64,000 nucleotides of DNA from Rugamonas sp. A1-17. GTDB taxonomy: Bacteria > Pseudomonadota > Gammaproteobacteria > Burkholderiales > Burkholderiaceae_D. Positions 1-10,619 of the stretch are shown here, piece by piece. Both the position numbers and the translations under genes were made by a program. The stretch is from contig JAJLPB010000006.1 of the NCBI GenBank assembly GCA_025548565.1, forward strand, positions 1-64,000. The letters run 5' to 3'. A model generated the notes under the pieces. That model was given only the letters and a program-made list of their open reading frames with translations. It was not told where the DNA came from and did no database searches. Position 1 is the first letter of the stretch. Every line of letters begins with the position of its first letter.

Positions 1-261
1 CTGCCGCCCGAGGCGGCGGTGGCGGCCGGCGTGGCGCGCGCGCCGGCGGCCTGGGTGGACGAGTTGCAGCGGCTGCTGGCCCTGATGCAAGGGCGCGACG
101 GCGAGGCGGTCCGGCTGTTCGCCGCCTGCGCCGCGGACTTCCAGGCCAGCTTCGGCCTGTGGGACGCCGAGGCCATCCAGCGCAGCCTGGACGACGGCGA
201 TTTCACCGGCGCCGGGGAGGCGTTGCGCTGGGTGCTGCACAAACATGAGTTGCCGGTGTAG
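1..261 (+). CDS. C-terminal end of an unidentified protein (5' truncated by window)
   Basis: The reading frame is open from base 1 and ends at a TAG at 259-261, so only the last 86 residues are visible. They are helical and rich in Leu, Ala, Asp and Glu, with no catalytic motif. The tail looks like the C-terminal helices that follow receiver or Hpt-like domains in large hybrid sensor kinases. That is only an impression, but it would suit the signalling genes downstream. The stop codon lies inside an imperfect palindrome with the half-site GTAGGG. The product cannot be named from this fragment. Confidence 0.6.
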   Translation: MPPEAAVAAGVARAPAAWVDELQRLLALMQGRDGEAVRLFAACAADFQASFGLWDAEAIQRSLDDGDFTGAGEALRWVLHKHELPV

Positions 262-273
262 GGATCGCCTTAC
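258..273. promoter_or_regulatory. imperfect GTAGGG palindrome upstream of the propeller-GGDEF gene
   Basis: GTAGGG and CCTTAC (one mismatch) flank a short core and overlap the stop codon of the preceding gene, 50 bases before the next start. The same half-site forms a perfect palindrome at 4009-4028 beyond the response-regulator gene. A binding site for that NarL/LuxR-type regulator is an inference. Confidence 0.35.
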
Positions 274-323
274 GCCGGGCTCGAGATTTCCTGATGGAAA
301 AATGTTAAGTACTGAGGTAGGAT

Positions 324-3281
<2,958 letters not shown>

Positions 3282-3367
3282 TGAAACAAGCAATGGGTGC
3301 GGGGTCCTGTAGTCTGATAGCATAAGCACCACGGACCAAATGGATTTTTCTGGAAAGCCCCCCTTAG

Positions 3368-4000
3368 ATGATACGAATTTTAATTGCCGACGACCACGCC
3401 ATTGTGCGCGGCGGCCTGTTGCAATTGTTTGGCCTGGCGGGCGACATGGAGGTGGTGGCCCAGGCCACCAACGGCGGGCAGGTGATGGAGTGCCTGCGCG
3501 CCACGCCGTGCGATGTGGTGCTGCTCGACCTGTCCATGCCCGGCATCAGCGGCATCGAGCTGGTCGGCCGCATCCGCGCCCACGCGCCCGAGCTGCCGAT
3601 CCTGGTGCTGAGCATGCACAACGAGGCGCTGGTGGTGCGCCGCGCGCTCAAGGCCGGCGTCAACGGCTATATGACCAAGGACGGCGATCCCGAGACGCTG
3701 TTGCTGGCGTTGCGCAAGGTGGCCGCCGGCGGCCGCTATCTCGACCCCGGCCTGGCCGAGCAAATGGTGTTCGAGGGCGACGGCGGGCAGGACGAGCCGG
3801 CCCACGAGCAGCTGTCGAACCGCGAGCTGAGCATCTTCCGCCTGTTTGTGCGCGGTAAAACCGTGAACCAGATCGCCGATGAGCTGTCCATCAGCAACAA
3901 GACGGTCAGCACCCACAAGGCGCGGCTGATGCAGAAGATGGGTTTCCAGAGCAACGCCGACATGCTGCGGTACGGCATCGACCACGGGTTGGGCAGGTGA
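3368..4000 (+). CDS. NarL/FixJ-family response regulator (receiver + LuxR HTH)
   Basis: A 210-residue DNA-binding response regulator. The receiver domain has the acidic pair D8/D9, phospho-acceptor D54 in the LLDLSMP strand, S82 and K104. A LuxR-type helix-turn-helix occupies about residues 145-205, with the recognition-helix pattern ISNKTVSTHKARLMQKMG. It lies 86 bases after the GGDEF sensor on the same strand, and no histidine kinase is adjacent, so the partner may be the truncated gene at the window start (inference). The ribosome site is weak (GGAAAG, about 12 bases upstream), but the MIRILIADDH opening is canonical. A perfect palindrome begins 8 bases after its stop. Confidence 0.92.
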   Translation: MIRILIADDHAIVRGGLLQLFGLAGDMEVVAQATNGGQVMECLRATPCDVVLLDLSMPGISGIELVGRIRAHAPELPILVLSMHNEALVVRRALKAGVNGYMTKDGDPETLLLALRKVAAGGRYLDPGLAEQMVFEGDGGQDEPAHEQLSNRELSIFRLFVRGKTVNQIADELSISNKTVSTHKARLMQKMGFQSNADMLRYGIDHGLGR

Positions 4001-4008
4001 ACGCGGCA

Positions 4009-4028
4009 GCGTAGGGATTTCCCTACGC
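4009..4028. promoter_or_regulatory. perfect 20-bp palindrome, candidate response-regulator operator
   Basis: GCGTAGGGA and TCCCTACGC are exact inverted 9-base arms around TT. There is no T-run downstream, so an intrinsic terminator is unlikely. It lies between the LuxR-type regulator and the next gene, 107 bases before that gene's start, and shares GTAGGG with the site at 258-273. Confidence 0.5.
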
Positions 4029-4135
4029 GCCTGCTGATTTTCCTTAGTTTATTATCCGGCCATCCCTATGACGCTCCGCGTGCGCGCGGTGGCATGCTGT
4101 CGTCTGACGACACAGGCCACCAACGGAGGGCAAGG

Positions 4136-4531
4136 ATGAGCAAAACTGCGCTAGTACAACAATACCAGACGGATTATCAGATGCTGTTGCGGGCCTTGAA
4201 GCTGCTGCTGGAGGCGGTCGCGCTGAGCGAGCTGCAGCAGGCGCCGCCCAGGCAGCCGTTGCAGGCGCTGAGCGCCGATTTGATGGAGATGTACGCCGCG
4301 CTGTCCGGCCGCCTGCGGGTGCATGTGGGCCGGGGCGAGCTGGAGATCGACCTGGTGCTGGGCGCGCTGATCCGCGAAAGTTGCGACGCCATCCAGGACC
4401 TGGTCGGCCGGGTCACGCGCGGCGATCCGCAGGAGCAGGCGGTCGCCGCGCAGAGCAGCCTGATGAACAGCTATTCGGCGCTGCTGTTCGAACGCTGCTG
4501 CGTGCGCGCCATGGCGTGCGACCCCGCCTGA
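4136..4531 (+). CDS. small unknown helical protein
   Basis: A 131-residue protein I do not recognise. It is soluble, without signal peptide or membrane helix, and almost entirely predicted helix (long runs of Leu, Ala, Glu and Gln). Two cysteines are adjacent near the C terminus (ERCCVRAMAC). GGAGGG at 4125-4130 with five bases to the ATG fixes the start at 4136; an in-frame ATG at 4094 has no such signal. It follows the response regulator on the same strand after a palindrome, so it may be that regulator's target or a small signalling partner. It is convergent with the hydroxycinnamate operon. Confidence 0.65.
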   Translation: MSKTALVQQYQTDYQMLLRALKLLLEAVALSELQQAPPRQPLQALSADLMEMYAALSGRLRVHVGRGELEIDLVLGALIRESCDAIQDLVGRVTRGDPQEQAVAAQSSLMNSYSALLFERCCVRAMACDPA

Positions 4532-4564
4532 GGCGGCGGCCGCAGCCGGGCGCCCACGGCGCGC

Positions 4565-6424
4565 TCAGGCGGTCAGCACCGCCGGATCGTCGCCCGCGTA
4601 CAGCGCCGCCACCAGCGCCGCGCGCCGCTCCAGCACCACGCGCTGGTTGATCGAGCCCTTGTCGGTCTGCTCGCCGGCCGTCACCGACGGCGCTTCCTCC
4701 AGCAGCAGCAGGCGCTCGACCCGCGAGGCCGAGCCGGTGGCGAATGCGTTCAACTGCGCCAGCAACTGCTGGAAGTGGCGCCGCACCGGAGCGCTGGCCA
4801 GGATGGCGGCGGGGCTTGCGTCCTCGCCCAGTCCTGACAGCAGCTGGCACTGGTCCATGCGCGGGAACACCAGCAAGCCTATGGCGTCGCGGTCGATGCC
4901 GGCCACCACCACGTCCTGGATGTAGGGCGCGCCGGTGCTGATGACGCGCGCCCGCAATGGACCCACGCTGACGAAGGTGCCGCTGCTTAGCTTGAAGTCC
5001 TCGGCGATGCGGCCGTCGAACATCAGACCCAGTTCCGGCCGCGCCGGATCGACGAAGCGCACCGCGTCGCCGCTGCGGTAGTAGCCTTCCTCGTCGAACG
5101 CTTCGTCGGTGGCCTGCTGCGCGCGCCAGTAGCCGGGCATGACGTGCGGGCCGCGGAAGCGCGCCTCGTACTTGCCGTCCACCTGCACCAGCTTGACCTC
5201 GCAGGCCGGCGCCGGCAGTCCGACGTAACCAGCCATCATCACCGGGCCGGTGGTGAAGGTGCACGAGGGCGCGGTCTCCGTCATGCCAAGGCCCGCCATG
5301 ATGCGGATACGCTGGCCGCAGCGGTTCTCGCTGACCCGCTCCAGCGCATCCCACGCCGCCTGCGACAGGCCGGCGCCGGCGAAGAAGAACAGTTCCATCT
5401 GCGAGAAGAAGTGGCGGCACAGCTCCGGGTCTTCCTCCAGCGCGGCGGTGAGCAGCTCCCAGCCTTTGGGCACGTTGAAGAACACCGTCGGCGCGATCTC
5501 CTTCAGGTTGCGCACCGTGTGGGCGAAGTCGCGTGCGGTGGGCTTGCCGTCGTCGATGTAGTAGCTGCCGCCGTTGTACAGCGCGATGCCGACGTTATGG
5601 CTGCCGCCGAAGGTGTGGCTCCACGGCAGCCAGTCCAGGAGCACCGGCGGCTTGTCGCCGAAGGCCGGGAAGGTCTGCAGCAGCATCTGCTGGTTGGCGC
5701 ACAACATGCGCTGCGTGGTGGTGACGGCCTTGGGCAACTTGGTCGAGCCGGACGTGAACAGGAACTTGGCGATGGTGTGCGGGCCGATGGCGGCGTTGGC
5801 CGCGTCCACCGTGCGCGGCGCGGTCGCCAGCAGCTGCGCCAGCGGCGTGCTGGCGCGGCCGGCGTCGCCCCGGCTGGTGACGATCTCCACGTCGTCCGGC
5901 ACCGTGATCGCCAGCGCCGCCGCGCAGGCGGCGCCGTCGGAGGCGTAGACCATGCCGGGCGTCAGGTGGCGCACGAAGTGGGTCAGTTTGGTGAGGTCGG
6001 CGTGGGGCCCGGAGGCGGCCGGCGACACCGGGCAATACGGAATGCCGGCGTATAGCGCGCCCAGCGCCAGCTGCAGGTGCTGCAGGTCGTTCCCGGACAG
6101 GATCATCAGCGGGCGCTCGGCCGACAGGCCCCGGTCCAGCAAGGCCTGGCCGACGGCGCGCGCCTGCTCCAGCATCTCGCGGTAGCTGATGCGTTGCCAG
6201 GCGCCGTCGGCGCCGCGCTGCGCCACCAGCGTGCGCTCGGGATGGCGTTCGGCGCCGAGCACCAGGCGGTCGGTGAGGCGGTCGGGGTAGGCGTCCAGCG
6301 TTTCCTGCGAGGCCAGGCGCCAGGCGCCGTCGGCGCCGGCCTCGATCCGCACGGGCGCGCCGCCGACGCGCACCGGGCGATAGCGCGACAGGTCCAGCGC
6401 GGAGTGGGTTGGGAGCTGCGTCAT
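4565..6424 (-). CDS. fcs: feruloyl-CoA / hydroxycinnamoyl-CoA synthetase
   Basis: An ATP-dependent acyl-CoA ligase of the ANL superfamily that activates ferulate, p-coumarate or caffeate to the CoA thioester, the first step of side-chain shortening. The 619 residues carry the adenylation motif FLFTSGSTKLPKAV and the A5-type motif MAGLGMTETAPS. The segment DWLPWSHTFGGSHN is characteristic of the feruloyl-CoA synthetase branch. The C-terminal acceptor region is short, as in this branch. It is last in ech-vdh-fcs. The vdh stop overlaps upstream in-frame GTG and ATG codons, but GAGGGAG six bases before the ATG at 6424 is the best start. Substrate preference within hydroxycinnamates is not visible. 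Confidence 0.9.
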   Translation of the reverse strand: MTQLPTHSALDLSRYRPVRVGGAPVRIEAGADGAWRLASQETLDAYPDRLTDRLVLGAERHPERTLVAQRGADGAWQRISYREMLEQARAVGQALLDRGLSAERPLMILSGNDLQHLQLALGALYAGIPYCPVSPAASGPHADLTKLTHFVRHLTPGMVYASDGAACAAALAITVPDDVEIVTSRGDAGRASTPLAQLLATAPRTVDAANAAIGPHTIAKFLFTSGSTKLPKAVTTTQRMLCANQQMLLQTFPAFGDKPPVLLDWLPWSHTFGGSHNVGIALYNGGSYYIDDGKPTARDFAHTVRNLKEIAPTVFFNVPKGWELLTAALEEDPELCRHFFSQMELFFFAGAGLSQAAWDALERVSENRCGQRIRIMAGLGMTETAPSCTFTTGPVMMAGYVGLPAPACEVKLVQVDGKYEARFRGPHVMPGYWRAQQATDEAFDEEGYYRSGDAVRFVDPARPELGLMFDGRIAEDFKLSSGTFVSVGPLRARVISTGAPYIQDVVVAGIDRDAIGLLVFPRMDQCQLLSGLGEDASPAAILASAPVRRHFQQLLAQLNAFATGSASRVERLLLLEEAPSVTAGEQTDKGSINQRVVLERRAALVAALYAGDDPAVLTA

Positions 6425-6438
6425 CGCGTGCTCCCTCA

Positions 6439-7893
6439 TCACACCGGGTAGTGGCGGTGGCCGCTCTGGATGGTGATCCAGCGCAGGTCCGTGAATTCGG
6501 CGATGCCGGCCTTGCCGCCGAAGCGCCCGTAGCCGCTGGCCTTGACGCCGCCGAACGGCATCTGCGCCTCGTCGGCCACGGTGGAGCTGTTGATGTGGCA
6601 GATGCCCGATTCGACCCGGCGCGCCAGCGCCATGGCGCGGCCGATGTCGCGGCTGAAGATGGCGGCGGACAGGCCGTATTCGCTGGCGTTGGCCTCGGCC
6701 AGCGCCGCTTCGTCGCCGTCGACGCGGATGATGCCGACGATGGGACCGAACGACTCTTCCTGGTACACCGCCATGTCCGGCGTGATGTGGTCGATGATGG
6801 CCGCTTGCAGCACGTTGCCGTCGCGGTCCGCGCTGCCGCAGACCAGCTTCGCGCCCTTGGCCTGGGCGTCGGCGATCATGCCGGCCACGCGGCCGGCGGC
6901 CGAGGCGTCGACCATGCCGCCCAACACCGCGCCTTCCTCGCCCGGTTTGCCGGCGCGCAGGCCGGCGGTCTTGACGCGCAGTTTTTCGACGAAGGCGTCG
7001 GCCACCTTGTTGTCGACGATGATGCGGTCGGTGGACATGCAGATCTGGCCCTGGTTGAAGAAGGAGCCGAAGGCCGCCGCCTGCACCGCCTCATCGAGGT
7101 CGGCGTCGTCCAGCACCAGCAGCGGATTCTTGCCGCCCAATTCCAGCACCACCGGCTTCAGATGCTGCGCGGCCTGCTGGGCGATGATGCGGCCCACCTT
7201 GGTGGAGCCGGTGAAGTTGATGCGCTTGACGGCCGGATGGGCGATCAGGCGCGCCACCACGGCGGCGGCGTCCTGCGGCGCGTTGCTGATCACGTTGACC
7301 ACGCCGGCCGGGAATCCTGCATCCTCGAACACCTTGCCGATCAGGCGGTGCAGGGCGGGGCAGATCTCGGACGACTTGAGCACCACCGTGTTGCCGCATG
7401 CCAGAGGCGTGGCGATGGCGCGCGTGCCGAGGATCACCGGCGCGTTCCATGGCGCGATACCGAGCACCACGCCGCAAGCCTGGCGCATGCCCATGGCCAT
7501 CAGGCCCGGCACGTCGGACGGAATCACCTCGCCGGCGATCTGGGTGGTGAGCGAAGCCGCCTCGCGCAGCATGGAGGAGGCCAGCATCACGTTGAAGCCG
7601 TACCAGCCGGCCACGCCGCCCGCTTCGGCCACGCCGGCCGCGATGAACTCGGGGGCGCGCGCCTGCAGGCAGTCGGCCGCCTTGAGCAGCAGGCGCCGGC
7701 GTTCGTTGGGCGCGGTGGCGGACCAGCCGGGGAAGGCCGCCTGCGCGGCGGCGACGGCGGCATCGGCATCGTCCAGCGTGGCGGCGGCGGCCACCGAGGC
7801 GGTGTCGCCGGTGGCCGGGTTGAGGCGCTGGTAAGTGGCGCCGGTGGATGAGGCCTGGTCCAGGCCTCCGATCAGCAAACGGGCTTCAAGCAT
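6439..7893 (-). CDS. vdh: vanillin / 4-hydroxybenzaldehyde dehydrogenase
   Basis: An NAD(P)-dependent aldehyde dehydrogenase of 484 residues that should oxidise the aromatic aldehyde released by the lyase (vanillin to vanillate, 4-hydroxybenzaldehyde to 4-hydroxybenzoate). Seen directly: the PWNAPV cofactor segment, the FTGSTKVG glycine motif, general-base Glu in VVLELGGKN and nucleophile Cys in FNQGQICMS. The C-terminal region (MPFGGVKASGYGRFGGKAGIAEFTDLRW) is typical of the vanillin/salicylaldehyde dehydrogenase group. It lies between ech and fcs on the same strand, which fixes the role more firmly than sequence alone. The product acids feed VanAB or a 4-hydroxybenzoate hydroxylase not present here. 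Confidence 0.9.
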   Translation of the reverse strand: MLEARLLIGGLDQASSTGATYQRLNPATGDTASVAAAATLDDADAAVAAAQAAFPGWSATAPNERRRLLLKAADCLQARAPEFIAAGVAEAGGVAGWYGFNVMLASSMLREAASLTTQIAGEVIPSDVPGLMAMGMRQACGVVLGIAPWNAPVILGTRAIATPLACGNTVVLKSSEICPALHRLIGKVFEDAGFPAGVVNVISNAPQDAAAVVARLIAHPAVKRINFTGSTKVGRIIAQQAAQHLKPVVLELGGKNPLLVLDDADLDEAVQAAAFGSFFNQGQICMSTDRIIVDNKVADAFVEKLRVKTAGLRAGKPGEEGAVLGGMVDASAAGRVAGMIADAQAKGAKLVCGSADRDGNVLQAAIIDHITPDMAVYQEESFGPIVGIIRVDGDEAALAEANASEYGLSAAIFSRDIGRAMALARRVESGICHINSSTVADEAQMPFGGVKASGYGRFGGKAGIAEFTDLRWITIQSGHRHYPV

Positions 7894-7947
7894 GGCGTAT
7901 CTCCTGTGTTATTTTGTGGCGTCTGGCTGCTGGCTTGATTGTGCGTC

Positions 7948-8781
7948 TTATGCGCGCTTGTAGGTCTGCAGGCCTGGTTTGATGGTCTTATCGTCCAGGA
8001 ACTGCTTGAGGCCCTGGGCGCGGCCTTTTTCCGGGTCGCGGTAGTTGGACTGGTCGACTTTGGCGTACAGGTAGTCCTCATTCTGCTCCCAGGTCAGTTC
8101 GCGGCAGCGTTTGAAGCCGTTCTTGGCGATGCGCAGCACCGTCGGCGACTTGGCCAGCAGCTTCTCGGCCAGTTCGATGGTCGCTTCGCGCAGCTGCGCC
8201 AGCGGCACGCTCTTGTTCACCAGGCCCATGGCCGCCGCTTCCTTGCCGGTGAAGGTATCGCCGGTCATGATGTAGTGTAGCGCCTGACGGTGGCCCATGG
8301 TGTCGGCGACCGCCTTGCTGACCAGGTTACCCGGCGGGATGCCCCAGTTGATCTCCGACAGGCCGTACACGGCTTCGTCGGCGGAGATGGCCAGGTCGCA
8401 GGCCACCAGCGGCGAGAACGCGCCGCCGAAGCACCAGCCGTTGACCATGGCGATGGTCGGCTTGCTGTACATGCGCAGCAGCTTCCACTGCCATTGCGAG
8501 CAATCGCGGCGCAGCTTCTCCTGGTAGATCTCCGGCTTGCCGTCGTTCTCGCGGAAGTACTCCTTCAAGTCCATGCCGGCGGTCCAGCTGTCGCCGGCGC
8601 CGGTCAGCACCAGCACCTCGGCTTCCGGATCCTGCTCCAGGGTCTCCAGCACGTCGATCATTTCGCGGTTCAGCGTCGGGCTCATGGCGTTGCGCTTTTC
8701 CGGACGGTTCAGGGTCACCCAGGCGATGCCGCCCGTGATGTCGACTTTTACGGTGGTCCAGCGCTTGTCGTATTGGCTCAT
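7948..8781 (-). CDS. ech: p-hydroxycinnamoyl-CoA hydratase/lyase (HCHL)
   Basis: A crotonase-fold enzyme of 277 residues that hydrates feruloyl- or p-coumaroyl-CoA and then cleaves it by a retro-aldol step to vanillin or 4-hydroxybenzaldehyde plus acetyl-CoA. It aligns without gaps by eye with the Pseudomonas fluorescens HCHL I recall. The catalytic residues reported for that enzyme are conserved at the same numbers: S123, E143 (LSEINWG) and Y239 (DYLYA). It is first in ech-vdh-fcs, 54 bases before vdh, and its promoter faces a divergent MarR gene across an inverted repeat. This is the most confidently assigned catabolic enzyme of the window. Confidence 0.96.
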   Translation of the reverse strand: MSQYDKRWTTVKVDITGGIAWVTLNRPEKRNAMSPTLNREMIDVLETLEQDPEAEVLVLTGAGDSWTAGMDLKEYFRENDGKPEIYQEKLRRDCSQWQWKLLRMYSKPTIAMVNGWCFGGAFSPLVACDLAISADEAVYGLSEINWGIPPGNLVSKAVADTMGHRQALHYIMTGDTFTGKEAAAMGLVNKSVPLAQLREATIELAEKLLAKSPTVLRIAKNGFKRCRELTWEQNEDYLYAKVDQSNYRDPEKGRAQGLKQFLDDKTIKPGLQTYKRA

Positions 8782-8807
8782 TTCGGTCTCACTCTATGTT
8801 AGGTTAA

Positions 8808-8824
8808 TATCAGGTTGCCTGATA
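8808..8824. promoter_or_regulatory. inverted repeat, candidate MarR operator between ech and its regulator
   Basis: TATCAGG and CCTGATA are perfect 7-base arms around TTG. The site covers the predicted +1 of the leftward promoter at 8830-8857, as expected for repression by the divergent MarR protein and relief by hydroxycinnamoyl-CoA (by analogy with FerC and CouR systems). Confidence 0.6.
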
Positions 8825-8829
8825 CGTGT

Positions 8830-8857
8830 CTTATAATATATGCTGCTTGGCCTGTAA
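8830..8857 (-). promoter_or_regulatory. candidate sigma70 promoter for ech-vdh-fcs
   Basis: On the minus strand TTACAG (8857-8852) and TATAAG (8835-8830) are 16 bases apart, placing transcription start near 8823, inside the inverted repeat. The position fits the operon; strength is unknown. Confidence 0.4.
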
Positions 8858-8900
8858 TGCAAGCGCTTTTCGAACGCTTTTTTTGAACACCTGGACCACG

Positions 8901-9359
8901 ATGAAAAAACAACCGCCCGCCGCCGCGCACGATAAGCCCACCGGCATCGCCTACCTGATCGGCCGCATCGACCATGTGCTGAGCCGGCGCCTGCGCGATA
9001 GCCTCGGATTGCTGGGCATGACGGCCGCGCAGTACACGGCGCTGTCGGTGCTGGACACGCAACAGCAGCTGTCCAACGCGCAGCTGGCCGAGCGCTCGAT
9101 GATCTCGCCGCAGTCGGCCAACGAGATGGTCAAGGCGATGGAGGCGCGCGGCTGGATCGAACGCCAGGCCGACGCCAATCATGGCCGCATCATCCATCTG
9201 CGCCTGAGTGCCGAGGGTAGCGCCTTGCTGCGCCAGGGCGATGCCGCCGTGGCGGAACTGGAGCGCGCCATGCTGGCCGAACTGGGGCCGGACCAGCGCG
9301 GCGAGCTGCATGCCCAATTGCGGCTGCTGTTGCGCTCATTGAGCGCCATCGTTCTGTAA
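8901..9359 (+). CDS. MarR-family regulator, probable repressor of the hydroxycinnamate operon
   Basis: A 152-residue winged-helix protein with the MarR layout: dimerisation helices, then a recognition region (LSNAQLAERSMISPQSANEMVKAM) and a wing containing the usual basic Asp-His-Gly-Arg stretch (DANHGRIIHLRL). It is transcribed away from ech across a 119-base gap that holds a perfect inverted repeat, so autoregulation and control of ech-vdh-fcs are likely. Proteins in this position elsewhere (FerC, CouR) respond to the CoA thioester. The chosen ATG at 8901 gives the normal family length; an in-frame GTG at 8826 would add an odd Cys-rich leader. The 3' end overlaps the convergent thiolase gene by 24 bases. 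Confidence 0.85.
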   Translation: MKKQPPAAAHDKPTGIAYLIGRIDHVLSRRLRDSLGLLGMTAAQYTALSVLDTQQQLSNAQLAERSMISPQSANEMVKAMEARGWIERQADANHGRIIHLRLSAEGSALLRQGDAAVAELERAMLAELGPDQRGELHAQLRLLLRSLSAIVL

Positions 9360-10619
9360 CTGCCGCCAGCGCGGATTCTCCAGCAGCACGGCGATGCCCT
9401 GGCCGCCGCCGATGCAGGCCGCCGCCACGCCGTAGCGCTGGCGCCGCAGGTCGAGCGCGCGCGCCAGCGTGATCGTCAGGCGCACGCCGGTGGCCGCCAG
9501 CGGATGGCCCAGTGCGATCGCGCCGCCGTGGATATTGAGGCGGTCCCGGTCCAGTTTGAGCTCGCGCTCCACCGCGATGATCTGCGCGCCCTGCGCTTCG
9601 TTGATTTCAAACAGGCCGATTTGCGGCACGCCCAGGCCGCAGCGGTCGAGCAGCAGGCGGATCGCCGGTGCGGGACCGATGCCCATCACCTCCGGCGGAA
9701 CGCCGACCACCGCGGCGGCCACGATGCGCGCCTGCGGCCGGTGGCCGCCCGCCATCGCATAGGCGCCGGAGCTGACGATGGCCGCCGCCGCGCCGTCGGC
9801 CAGCGCGCAGCTGTTGCCGCCGGTCTGCACGCCGTGCGGATACAGGGGGCGCAGGGTGGCCAGCACCGACGGCGGCGAGATGCGCGGATGGGTGTCCTGC
9901 GCCAGTTCGGTCAGCGCGCCGCTCAGCCGGATGCGGCGGTCGGCATAGCCGTCCAGCGTGAAGGTCTCGTTGGCGACGGCCACGGTCTCGCCGGCGTGGA
10001 AGCCGGCGTTCCTGGCGTCGAGCGCGCGGGCGTGGGACAGCGCGGCGAATTTATCCACCTCGGCGCGGGTGATGCCGTACTCGCGCGCCAGGTTCTCGGC
10101 GGTCTGCGGCATGGTGAGGCCGGGCGCGGGATCGGTCAGCGCCTCCCACAGGAAGTCCTCGAAACCGACCTGCGCGCCCAGTTTGAAGCCGCCGCGGTGG
10201 CCGAAGGCGGCGATCGGGTTGCGCGTCATCGATTCGGTGCCGACCACCAGCACGGTGTCCGCGTAGCCCAGCGCGATCTGGTCGCCGGCCTGGCGGAATA
10301 GTTCGAAGCCGGTGCCGCAGATGCGTTGCACGTTCAGCGCCGGCACCGTCAGCGGCACGCCGGCGTACAAGCCGATATGACGGGCCAGCATGTACTGGTG
10401 GCAGTCGCCGGGCGCCATGCTGCCGCTGATGACGGAGTCGATGTCGGCGGCCGGAACGCCGCTGCGCCGCAGCACCGCGCGCGCGGCCTTGATGCCCAAG
10501 TCCGTGGGCGAGATGTGGCTGAAGGCACCGCAGTAGTCGGCCATCGGCGTGCGCAGGCCGTCGAGCAGCCACAAGTCGTCGTAGGCCTGGAAGAAGCCTT
10601 TGCTGGCGCTCATGCTCAT
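9336..10619 (-). CDS. thiolase-family protein (acetyl-CoA acetyltransferase-like)
   Basis: A 427-residue thiolase fold protein. The nucleophile Cys lies in NVQRICGTGFE, the active-site His in GGAIALGHPLAATG and the second Cys in AACIGGGQG. The usual NEAFA loop reads NEAQGAQ, which keeps the Asn but replaces Phe. Pseudomonas ferulate clusters carry a beta-ketothiolase gene (aat) nearby, so a role in CoA-dependent side-chain degradation is plausible, though HCHL does not need one. The start ATG overlaps the esterase stop (ATGA), suggesting translational coupling; further in-frame upstream sequence lies inside the esterase gene. It is the last gene of the long leftward operon and overlaps the convergent marR. 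Confidence 0.85.
   Translation of the reverse strand: MSMSASKGFFQAYDDLWLLDGLRTPMADYCGAFSHISPTDLGIKAARAVLRRSGVPAADIDSVISGSMAPGDCHQYMLARHIGLYAGVPLTVPALNVQRICGTGFELFRQAGDQIALGYADTVLVVGTESMTRNPIAAFGHRGGFKLGAQVGFEDFLWEALTDPAPGLTMPQTAENLAREYGITRAEVDKFAALSHARALDARNAGFHAGETVAVANETFTLDGYADRRIRLSGALTELAQDTHPRISPPSVLATLRPLYPHGVQTGGNSCALADGAAAAIVSSGAYAMAGGHRPQARIVAAAVVGVPPEVMGIGPAPAIRLLLDRCGLGVPQIGLFEINEAQGAQIIAVERELKLDRDRLNIHGGAIALGHPLAATGVRLTITLARALDLRRQRYGVAAACIGGGQGIAVLLENPRWRQLQNDGAQ

Noticed and set aside
6409..7851. 480-residue plus-strand open frame opposite vdh
   Set aside because: Shadow of the aldehyde dehydrogenase; low-complexity composition and no start signal.
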